Part shown: piece by piece, positions 22,012-30,688 of the stretch
How positions within the stretch are numbered: the stretch's first letter is position 1
Layout: each line of letters begins with the position of its first letter
Origin: Eukaryota sp. TZLM1-RC
Taxonomy: Eukaryota > Metamonada: BaSk clade
Length of the DNA stretch: 64,000 bases
Reading direction: 5' to 3'
Assembly: GCA_040285825.1 (NCBI GenBank)
Contig: JAUPSS010000001.1
Span: 3,038,001 to 3,102,000, forward strand
Position numbers and translations under genes: made by a program
The notes under the pieces: generated by a model
What the model was told of the DNA's origin: nothing
The model's input: only the letters and a program-made list of their open reading frames with translations
The model's database searches: none

Positions 22012-23039
22012 GTGCATTATTTAGGTGCATTATTTGGTACATTCAACTTTGTTTCAACGATGATGCACATTGTGTATTTTGATATTTATATTTGACCCAT
22101 CTATGTTATTCAAATTGTGTAGAATTTGGAAGAAGACCCACAAACAGTGAATATTCTTGCCTCCCAGAAGCAAATTTCACTGAGATAGACATCATCACTA
22201 ATCATATTTTACGCAAAATTGCAGAAAACATAATTCAATCATTTAAACATTAATTGTGAACAATGCTGATGCTGGAGATGTTGAATGATCTCCAATAAAA
22301 CAAAATTCGAAATACTAAGAACATAATGAACACGTGCTACGTATTGTGTCCCTAAAACCTTGATCCTTTCTCCTTGGAATTTTCTTTGTTTATTATTGAA
22401 ATTAGTTCAACATCATCAATTTTAAAGGACGGATTATTTTTGTGAATTTGTGGTCAATTTGTGAATACCAGAAACCACCAAATTATTCTACAGCTGAAAC
22501 TAAACAATTAGTCTATTCGAGACCAGACAATAATATTGGAAAGAGCAAGAGCAGACGACTCTGATCTACCGGATAAATTAATTTCATCAACAAAACCAAT
22601 GATTTATGAAGAGCTGCTGTACGTGTTATTCCATATTTGGCAATAATTTTTGAATCTTTCAAAAGAATCAGTGGTACATTAATAAAAATTTAATTAAATG
22701 AAAAAAGCTTAATTAATTAATAAAATAGGACACCAGACGTCCATCTGAAAGACACCAATTTTTGAATTAATGCAAAATTCTTCTTTAATCAAATCTAATC
22801 AAACCTGCAGTTTTGAATACTTTGAGTTAATCAAAATAATAAAGTTGATTGGAAATATCTAGAACCTGAAAGCAAAATTAATCAATAAGCGTTTCACTGA
22901 TGACTATAAATCACAACTAAAATGGTCATGATTGTGGAAAGGAATTCTTTTTTAAAGGAAAAAAATTGAAAACAATTTGAAAACAAATTAAGGAATTCAT
23001 AGAAATTATGCGCAGAAATTGTATTCCAAAATGCCACAA
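22012..23039. other. Intergenic, about 1 kb
   Basis: Begins with a short direct repeat (TTAGGTGCATTATTT-like, twice) after the ubiquitin stop. The remainder is AT-rich without recognisable coding or RNA content. Confidence 0.45.
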
Positions 23040-23336
23040 CTATTTATGTTGATCTAAAATTCTTTTTTCAATATCTTTAATTACGCCATCAGAACTGGTT
23101 TGGTGTGAAATACAACCGCTTATACCAGGCAAGAAACCTTTTTGAGAATTGGATATTAAATTATTAACAATCATATGATAAATGACAAAGTTTGCCAAAT
23201 AGGTAGTAAGAATTTTAGCTAAGCACGGAGTCACCGAAATAGGTCTCAATTTATTGAATGAACTTGGGCCATCCTTTTTATAAATAAGCTTAGGATCAAC
23301 TGTCTGCCAACATTTTGGATAACGTGAGAGCTTCAA
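23040..23336 (-). mobile_element. Fragment of a second LINE family (RT motifs 0-2)
   Basis: A 98-codon minus-strand frame has the RT fingers signature: PKLIYKKDGPSS, KLRPISVTPCLAKI, then QKGFLPGISGC. This is the NKLRPI...Q.GF.PG..G pattern of APE- or RLE-type LINEs. It differs from the corresponding segment of the main RLE LINE at 19144-20370, so it represents another family. It is truncated at both ends. A related plus-strand fragment lies at 60440-60720. Confidence 0.75.
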
Positions 23337-23580
23337 GTATTCTGTTTAATCAGAAATCAATTACTTTTAGAAATGTATTTTCAAAAAAATAAATCTATTT
23401 ATCTAAAGCAAAGTTGGTATGAAAACTTGCTTTATAAGGACGTTTTGATTCTGCAAAACATTTTTTATTTTCTTATATTTGATAGTATTTTAGACCAATA
23501 AAATCTCATCCAGACAAAAATTACCTCTATTTTATCTTTATTGTTCTCTTGTTTTTATTCGAAGCTGTTGCATTTCGTTC

Positions 23581-24723
23581 ATGTCTCAAGGCGAGGAACT
23601 GGCTAAGCTGCAGCTTGAATCTCTCTTCCTGGAACAACAAATAACCCTCAAAAAATACCACAACGTAATCTCTCACCTTCTCAAAGAACTTCAACAGGCC
23701 TCCTCACATGCTACTCTACTTTCAATAATGCAACAATCACTAACCCTCCAAGAAGACATTGCTAAACGCTATAAAACACTCTATGACCACCAAACATCAA
23801 CATTATCAACCTTATCCCATGCAGTCCTCTCTACGCTATCAACTCCCCCTTCTGTTCCTTCGCCACATCCAGATCCTTCTTTTTCTTCACTTTTTGTCTT
23901 TGATTCTTGGGTTAATTCCTTTCTGGCGAACCTTTCGCCTAGTAGTTCTTTCCCTCAAACGGTCAGCTTTCTTCTTCATTTTTTGTCAGGTTTATGTTCT
24001 TTATTTCGGGTATGTGAAACAAAAGAAAAAGATGAAATTGAGTTATTGATTTTAAATACAGTTCATTTAATTAATAATGTTATTTATTTATCAAGTTCCA
24101 ATAAATATGATTCCTCGTTAATTGAACTAATAAAGGACCGTAGATGGAAAGTCGTGAAAAGTAAAGTGAGTCAAGCCAAGTCAAACAGTAGGTCAAAATG
24201 TGGAGATGTGACATCAAATTTTTACTGCCATATTATGAATTTCTTGGATGAGTTGAGCAAGCATTCATTTGAGGAATTATTCAAGTTTTCCATTAAAATG
24301 ATCCCCTTTACTAAAATTTTCGAACTATTGACAAGCTCTAGAATTTTGGTTTTACCAAATTTTCAACTTCAAAATGAACTTGATCTTGAACAATTTTATT
24401 CCTTTGCTGATAATTATTTGTCCGAATGTTTGCAAAATTCCTTGACTAACATCAAGAAGGACAATTCTGACGAAGTGAAAGCCTTAGAAGAGACAAATTT
24501 GTTGTTAAATGTCGAAAATAAAGCTCTCAAGGTCAAAATTAATGAAGGAAACTCCACAGTAAGGTCTACAGTAAGATCTACAGTTGAACCTACTGTAAAC
24601 TCTACAGTGGTACCTATCTTAGAAGATTCACCAACCGTTGTACCAGCAAACACTCGAGCACTGTTTTCAAACAATGAATTAAGAATTAAAGCTATTCAAA
24701 TGTCCAAAATTCGGCCTTTATAG
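23581..24723 (+). CDS. Uncharacterised protein with N-terminal coiled coil and STV repeats (380 aa)
   Basis: Intact 380-codon frame from an ATG, with no recognised domain. Residues about 1-75 are helical and probably coiled coil. About 80-130 is Ser/Pro-rich. About 130-300 is mixed and probably helical, and about 305-335 is another short coiled coil. Near residues 323-345 a short degenerate repeat reads STVRSTVRSTVEPTVNSTVV. Its 5' half uses C-ending codons and its 3' half T- and A-ending codons, like the other genes here, which supports it being real. Function unknown. Confidence 0.65.
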   Translation: MSQGEELAKLQLESLFLEQQITLKKYHNVISHLLKELQQASSHATLLSIMQQSLTLQEDIAKRYKTLYDHQTSTLSTLSHAVLSTLSTPPSVPSPHPDPSFSSLFVFDSWVNSFLANLSPSSSFPQTVSFLLHFLSGLCSLFRVCETKEKDEIELLILNTVHLINNVIYLSSSNKYDSSLIELIKDRRWKVVKSKVSQAKSNSRSKCGDVTSNFYCHIMNFLDELSKHSFEELFKFSIKMIPFTKIFELLTSSRILVLPNFQLQNELDLEQFYSFADNYLSECLQNSLTNIKKDNSDEVKALEETNLLLNVENKALKVKINEGNSTVRSTVRSTVEPTVNSTVVPILEDSPTVVPANTRALFSNNELRIKAIQMSKIRPL

Positions 24724-25059
24724 AACTTTCAATTTTTTCTTTCAAGTTTGTTTTTCTTTATCATTGCTTTGTTAAAAACAATTTGTTTTGGTCACATTAA
24801 AAACCATTTTTAAGTTGGCTTTCGTGCTTCTTTTGGGTTTTTTTTGGTGTTTGATGAGATGCTGAGGTTTTTAGACCAATTTTCTATTCAATTTTTTTGG
24901 TTTTTTTTTCAATTGTAGAGGTCAATTGACACAAGCCCGTTCTTTCGAAAGCTGACGTTAACGAATCATCAGCCAGATAAAATTTCTGGATATTGAAGAA
25001 AAAAATTAAATAAACCACATCATCACTTTTAATTATACCAACAAAACTAAAACAAAAAA

Positions 25060-25680
25060 CTATCTCTTCTTCTGTATAGTAAAACCCTTTTGGATTGTCT
25101 GTACCGACCTCGTAGCACCACAACAGTTACAATTCACAAAATAAAGTTTTGATTCCTTATGCAGTTGAGTATCAGCGGATTTGCAAATCTTACACAGCAC
25201 AAACTCCATGATATAATTGCGGAGAATGAATTCGATTTCCTTTTCATTGTAACGGCCACGGATGAGGAGTCTGTCGCTACCATCAACGGAGGCAGTGGTA
25301 CCCATTTCAGCAAGGAAAAAGTGCATGAGATGTTCAGGGTTACGCTTGAGGAGACCAGCGATTTCCTTGAAGTTACTCCAAACGGTTTTCCTACCGGTAT
25401 CTCTGTGAACGCGTGGTGGCTTCATGACAAGCTTTTTCCTGTCTGACAGTAATTCAGGGTTACGAGCTTGAAGGTTCTCATAGAGGCGAGAGAGGAGACG
25501 TTTGTAAGCGTAAGGTGATTCTTCTGATGCTTGAAGAGCAGCAACAGAGACTTCTTCTTCTACAATTGTGGTGGCAGAAGACTCCATGGCTGTTTTGAGG
25601 GTCTTGACCTCAGAAGCTTCACGGACCTTCTTCTTTTTCTTTTTCTTTTCGCCTAGGAAAGCAGGTAGAGGAGCAGACAT
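25060..25680 (-). CDS. EIF2S2: Translation initiation factor eIF2 subunit beta (206 aa)
   Basis: The N-terminus holds one poly-lysine block (residues 12-18), which in this family contacts eIF5 and eIF2B-epsilon; animal proteins have three. The core domain includes KPPRVHRDTGRKTVWSNF (about 87-104) and LMHFFLAEMGTTASVDG (118-134). The C-terminal zinc ribbon has C163, C166, C184 and C187, giving the CxxC...CxxC pattern of eIF2-beta/eIF5. eIF2 carries Met-tRNAi to the 40S subunit. The start is an ATG 20-30 bp downstream of a LINE (AAAT)n tail, so the promoter must be very short or lie inside the element. Confidence 0.95.
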   Translation of the reverse strand: MSAPLPAFLGEKKKKKKKVREASEVKTLKTAMESSATTIVEEEVSVAALQASEESPYAYKRLLSRLYENLQARNPELLSDRKKLVMKPPRVHRDTGRKTVWSNFKEIAGLLKRNPEHLMHFFLAEMGTTASVDGSDRLLIRGRYNEKEIEFILRNYIMEFVLCKICKSADTQLHKESKLYFVNCNCCGATRSVQTIQKGFTIQKKR

Positions 25681-25699
25681 CAGTTAACAAGAGAAATTC

Positions 25700-25712
25700 A
25701 ACTTTTAAATTT
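25700..25712. repeat. Target-site duplication of nested LINE (left copy)
   Basis: AACTTTTAAATTT here is repeated exactly at 26234-26246. The two copies bracket the LINE fragment between them, as expected of an insertion-generated duplication. Confidence 0.6.
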
Positions 25713-26233
25713 TATTTATTTATTTATTTTTTTTACAATCAAATCATTTTCTTCGAAGAATCAAATAAAACAAACTAAAACACATAAGAAACTAAATTCT
25801 CCACACCAACTCTTGATGAATCCTTATAAAGTTTAGACATCATTAAACTCAAGTATTTGGGAACACTTCTGTACAAAGCGAAAATGATACGATTTTTCCA
25901 TGAATTCTCTGCAAAATTCTTACCACTTGAACGACATAAATTACCAAAATCATTGATGAAATTCATAGCGGATTGTCCAATGTTGCCAAAAATCGAAAAG
26001 GCAAAAGGAACAAACGAAAACTTCGAATAAAGGTTCTTATTTAAATCATTTAATATCTCAGTATATTTATCTCTCTTACGATCTTCAGCCTTGTTTAAAT
26101 GACCATTAGTACTAAGTAAAACATCATCGCGATAAACCAAAGCAAAGGGATCAACTGTAGTGAAATCAACAACAACTTGAGAGGAATCCACAAAAGGAGC
26201 AATTAAATCACCTCGACGTGATTGATTGACGTG
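25713..26233 (-). mobile_element. 5'-truncated RLE-LINE, nested in an older LINE
   Basis: Encodes the RLE C-terminal part on the minus strand: RRGDLIAPF, SSQVVVDFTTVDPF, a K..RDKY motif, FSFVPFAFSIFGNIG and KNRIIFALYRSVPKYL, ending at a stop near 25775. A 3' tail of AAAT repeats (25711-25732) follows. A 13-bp direct repeat flanks the fragment. Its tail sits within about 30-50 bp of the eIF2-beta ATG. Confidence 0.85.
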
Positions 26234-26246
26234 AGAAACTTTTAAA
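26234..26246. repeat. Target-site duplication of nested LINE (right copy)
   Basis: Exact second copy of the 13-mer at 25700-25712. Confidence 0.6.
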
Positions 26247-26910
26247 TTTATTTATTTTTAAAACTGCAAACTAGAAATCAATATCCTCGAAACAAGCTTC
26301 CACACCATCAAACCGTACAACCACAATTTTTCGTAATGTGCACTGGTAGACATCAAAGCTTTCGAAATCATTTTCGGAATTGATTTGAAAATAGTTAAAA
26401 CAATACGATTTAACCACAAACATTTAGGCAACATTTAGGCACAACAACATCAGCACGTAGCTTTCCATATTCTGAATCTCCTACGTTTTTATATATATCA
26501 AGAGACCTTAACAAAGGTTCTACAAATGATTCAATATGACGGGATTACACATTGAATGTATTTGATCTCTGACTGCATCATGCAAAGTAGAACGATAAAA
26601 AATAAATCTGTTGTATAATTGTGATAATGTCAAACCAGCTCCACATTTGGAAAACAAATCATTGGGCAAATTACAGGGCCACAAAAAACAACGCATTCTC
26701 ATTGCAATAGTCCATTGATCGTCATTTAAAAATAGGCCATAAATTTGGGGAATTTGATTCAACAAAGCTACAGATGAACTCTCCTTCAAATCAATCAAAC
26801 AATTAGCAAAAACAGGATTTCCTTGCTTAACCGTGCTCAAACGAATAATAAAATCTTTACTTTCAAATTTTTTCAAAAGATGTCGTTACTTGTAAATCTA
26901 GAATGAGATT
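26247..26910 (-). mobile_element. Older RLE-LINE fragment with deleted endonuclease core
   Basis: The minus-strand frame 26876-26520 encodes the region before the zinc knuckle and the knuckle itself (IPQIYGLFLNDDQW, CNLPNDLFSKC, STLHDAVRDQI). Through frame breaks it reaches LRADVVVP near 26450, then jumps directly to the C-terminal NRIVLTIFKSIPKMI-like segment (about 26,420-26,330), so the RLE core is missing. It ends with a coding tail finishing EDIDF and an AAAT-rich 3' tail. Confidence 0.8.
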
Positions 26911-27520
26911 CCAAATTATTATTCCATGAATAAAATAGGTCTAAAAGGATTGTTACAGCAGTCGTTACGCCATGATGTATTGTTGCTTTTTGTAATGTAT
27001 CTCACACTGCTATATTTATCACAATTTTTTTAGTTTGAATTCTTCAGAAAAATACTGAGAATCTTCATGATTCAGTCGATCTATCTGCAATGTATGCACA
27101 TTTCAGAGAATGGTGTCAAGTAATCAAGACTTAAACAGTGATTGTGCCAAATCTTGCTTTTAGAAACTGTTTGAAACACCAAAAAATGAATCAATATTGA
27201 TAGAATTTGATATAGAAATCTAAAAATTCTGTGTGTCTATGGAAATGTCACCCCTGACAGTTATTAATAATGTAATTTAAAACAAATATTTAAAAGAAAA
27301 GTTTAAAAAAGTTCTAAATTCAAAACTGCAAGTAAAAATGATCTTGTAGGATCAAAATAAGCCATTGATACTTGAATTAGTAGAAGACAAACAAAGTTTA
27401 GAAGAAAAAGAACAAATGAGGAATCAAACTATTGAAAAAAGTATTGCTGCCTGGTGTACGGATTTACTTTTTAATCAAAAAGGCGAAAACATTGTGCAGT
27501 ATCACTGTATTTTAGTATCA
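26911..27520. other. Intergenic with possible decayed coding sequence
   Basis: A plus-strand open stretch from about 27365 to 27553 is acidic and lysine-rich at first and has no recognised match. Otherwise AT-rich; no gene annotated. Confidence 0.4.
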
Positions 27521-27760
27521 CAATGTATCACAACATTGGACAGTTTGCCTTGAATTTTGTCAAAGATTTTGGTAATTTATGTCGTTCAAGTGATAAGAAT
27601 TTTGCATGGAATTTATGGAGGAATCGTATCATTTTCGCTTTGTACAGAAGTGTTCCCAAATACTTGAGTTTAATGATGTCCAAGCTGTATAAGGATTCTT
27701 CAAGATTTGACGTGGAGAATTTTGTTTCTTATGTGTTTTAGTTTGTTTTGTTTTAAAATG
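27521..27760 (+). mobile_element. RLE-LINE 3'-end fragment, opposite orientation
   Basis: Encodes IGQFALNFVKDFGNLC, then NRIIFALYRSVPKYLSLMMS and a terminal VENFVSYVF stop. This is nearly the same C-terminus as the minus-strand LINE at 25775-25980, here inverted. It lies between the older LINE and the 3' end of the aminopeptidase gene. Confidence 0.85.
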
Positions 27761-27796
27761 GAATGTTTCCCAATAGAAAACCAAAAAAAGTTTTAT

Positions 27797-29593
27797 TTAC
27801 AATTTACAGCACATATCTTTCAACCAAGACTTTGTTTCTTCATTGACCAATGGATGAATCTTGTCCATAATCATATCATAGTAATTATTTACCCATTCTT
27901 TTTGCTTCTCGCTCAACAAATCAGGATTTAAAAGCTTGAAATCATAAGGAACTAAAGTAAATGTTTCAAAACCAAGCCATTTGGGAAAAATTTCCTTAAC
28001 CAACATCAAATTCTCAGTTCTGATTCCATATTCGTTTTCCTTATAATAACCAGGTTCATTACTCAGAATCATTCCTTCCTTCAGCTTGTCACTATTTTTT
28101 TCAGAAATGCCCGCCCCACTTTCATGCACCTCTCTGATTCCTACACCATGCCCGACACCATGACCAAAGGTTCTACACTGGTCGTAGAGGTGTCTTCTGG
28201 CGACAATATTTAACTGTGATCCCAACGTGTCAACTGGGAATTTTGACAAGAAGAGATCAATGTGACCCATCAAAACTCGAGTGTAGTTGTCAATAATTTC
28301 GCTATTTGGACATTTATCTCTTCCAAGATAGAAAGTTCTGGTAACATCCGTTGTTCCTTCAAAATAGAAACCACCAGAATCAATCAAAATCACGTCACCT
28401 TGATTGATTGGTTGCTGTTTATGCGGTCTGTAATGTACAACTGCTGCATTGCCATTGACAGCCACAATTGATTCAAAAGAAGGAGAAATAAAATTGTGCT
28501 TTTCCTGACGTTTCTCAATCAAAAAATCAGAAAAGTCTTCTTCAGTCAAACGTTTTTTACCCTCAATTACAGACCTATGCAAGGAGCAAAAGGCCTCACA
28601 CAAGGCCACAGAATCCTTCAAACTCGCTGTTCTCTGATTTTCTTGTTCAACAGGATTCTTGACGACTTTGAGGTCAATAATGAACGATTTTTGAACTGTA
28701 TACTGATCTAAATCATACTCAGACTCCTCAGCGTCATGAAAAGGTTTCAAAATAGAAAATGGCGTTGTGCATGGGATAAACACTCTCCTTTTCCACAACC
28801 GCATTTCCTCAGCTACCTTTTCCACTCCTTCCCTCTTCACCTCCACTCCTTCCTTTCGCAACTCTTCTTCTGCTGTACTTCCAAATCTCTGGCTCTCTGG
28901 CACCACAAGCACCGCTTTCTCCTTTGTAATGATGGAATACGTGTAGGCTGGGCAAGTACTGAAGGGAATGGCTAATGAATCCAAGTTGAACACCCATGCA
29001 GTTTCGGGTAAAGAGGAAATAATCATAGCATCATGATCCCCTAACTCCTGGCGTACAATGGCAATCTTTTCAGACATGGTAGCACCAGTGTACGTGACAT
29101 TCCGGTGGTAGATCTTGGTGGATGGTAAGGTGGGTCTCATGTTAACTTCGTCCTGGTCCCATAGGTCCCCCACAATGTCAGTAGTCATGGGGAACAGCGT
29201 GATGTTGTGTGAAGAGAATAGTTTTTCATAGTCGAAAACTTCCTTAATGGAAATGAGATCGGAATAGACACCAACGGTTGAATTAGGGGGTAGATGTTTT
29301 GAACACCATTTAGAAGGAGAATCGGCATTGGGTTCAGAGGATCGCATAAGAATCCATTCAGGAGAGAGTTCTTCTGTAGCTTGAATGTAGTATCTAGAGT
29401 CTGTGAATAAAAGGGCTTCGTCTTGTGTAATTATGACTGTCGCAGCAGAACCAGAGAAGTTTGAAACATATTTCACACGATATTCACGAAGAGGGGGATA
29501 TTCACTTTGATGAGCATCACGATGAGGGAGAAGAAGTGCGGTGAGGTTGTTGACCTGGAGATGTGATCTAATCGACTGAAGAACAGATGGCAT
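27797..29593 (-). CDS. XPNPEP1: Xaa-Pro aminopeptidase, APP1/XPNPEP1 type (598 aa)
   Basis: A creatinase-like N-terminal domain precedes the pita-bread M24 peptidase domain (about residues 290-560). Metal and catalytic motifs are intact: DSGGFYFEGTTDVTRTF (two Asp ligands), GHGVGHGVG (His ligand), then SNEPGYY and YGIRTENL (two Glu ligands). The enzyme removes an N-terminal residue penultimate to proline and is normally a dinuclear Mn(II) enzyme in the cytosol. The length fits human XPNPEP1 (623 aa). I chose the ATG at 29593 (MPSVLQSIRSHL); the open frame extends 22 codons upstream but without an ATG. Confidence 0.95.
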   Translation of the reverse strand: MPSVLQSIRSHLQVNNLTALLLPHRDAHQSEYPPLREYRVKYVSNFSGSAATVIITQDEALLFTDSRYYIQATEELSPEWILMRSSEPNADSPSKWCSKHLPPNSTVGVYSDLISIKEVFDYEKLFSSHNITLFPMTTDIVGDLWDQDEVNMRPTLPSTKIYHRNVTYTGATMSEKIAIVRQELGDHDAMIISSLPETAWVFNLDSLAIPFSTCPAYTYSIITKEKAVLVVPESQRFGSTAEEELRKEGVEVKREGVEKVAEEMRLWKRRVFIPCTTPFSILKPFHDAEESEYDLDQYTVQKSFIIDLKVVKNPVEQENQRTASLKDSVALCEAFCSLHRSVIEGKKRLTEEDFSDFLIEKRQEKHNFISPSFESIVAVNGNAAVVHYRPHKQQPINQGDVILIDSGGFYFEGTTDVTRTFYLGRDKCPNSEIIDNYTRVLMGHIDLFLSKFPVDTLGSQLNIVARRHLYDQCRTFGHGVGHGVGIREVHESGAGISEKNSDKLKEGMILSNEPGYYKENEYGIRTENLMLVKEIFPKWLGFETFTLVPYDFKLLNPDLLSEKQKEWVNNYYDMIMDKIHPLVNEETKSWLKDMCCKL

Positions 29594-29659
29594 TAGAAAA
29601 AAATACAACAGTTCCTTCAGTTCACAATCCAACTTTTCTCTTCTCTTAGACTCTGTCAA

Positions 29660-30688
29660 AATGGTTGATGATGGAATAGAGTCATCGCAATATCATGTAG
29701 TGCTTTGTAGCCACGTAAGCATAGTTTAAGTGTTTTTATAAGTTTTAATAAGCATAATTTTACGTCCATGTTAGATCTTTGAATGATTTGTTTGTATTTT
29801 GTTTATTCATTTGGAGCTTTCAATTTAACATCCCAATCAGTATTACCATCTCCATTGTTTTTGTCATAAGGAGCATTATTTAGGTGCAATACTCATCTAC
29901 CAAGTAGACCACAAAACAAGCTCGTCTGAGAATTGTCTGGAGATTCAACAATTAGTGGTACTCACTATCAAACAGTAATTTGGAACGACTCAAAATGATT
30001 TGTTCTTTGTTGAGTTGATTTTTCAGAAAATTCTGGTCTGGGAACAAGTCACTGTTAATCATTATGATGTTTGGGGCACTGTTTCCACTTTTCTGAACTT
30101 CTTGGTTTGAAGCTCAAGTTTTTATTATGATTATGATCGGGAGTTCTTCGTTGAGTTTGCTTTTGTGTATTCCATGGTTCTATTTGTACCTCATGTCAAT
30201 AAACAAAACAGCTAATGTAGGTATCAAGTTGTACAGCTGATCCACGTGTGCATTTTTAGTACTCAAAAAATTAATCGTTGACTAATCTTCGTAGAAGAAG
30301 TGTTTAAGCTAGCGAGATATAGTTATATGTGACAAAAAGTAGTACAAATTGAAAAATGTCAGCAAAAGTAGATACTATCAATAGTTAATGGAATGAGAGC
30401 AGCATCTGATTGAGGTATCTGATTGATTCAGAAAACACAAAAAAGGGATTAAGTAGGGAAGGGAAAAGAAAAGGCATTGGTATTCAACCTAAAATTCAAC
30501 CACAGTAATATGGTTCAAAACCTCCAAACCTAGCCCAATATGGTTGTTTCAATGATACTTCTGGTGTTGAGACATTAATGTCGTTTTGCAGAACACATCA
30601 GCTTCCCAATTGTCAGGATATCTTTCACTTCATCGAAGTGCTTACCTGAATTCCTTGTTCTACACTACTAATCATACTATACCCCCTC
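29660..30688. other. Intergenic, divergent promoter region, about 1 kb
   Basis: Lies between two divergently transcribed genes, so it should contain both promoters. No coding or RNA feature recognised. Confidence 0.45.

Noticed and set aside
25159-25446. 95-codon plus-strand frame opposite eIF2-beta
   Set aside because: It is the antisense shadow of a well-supported gene.
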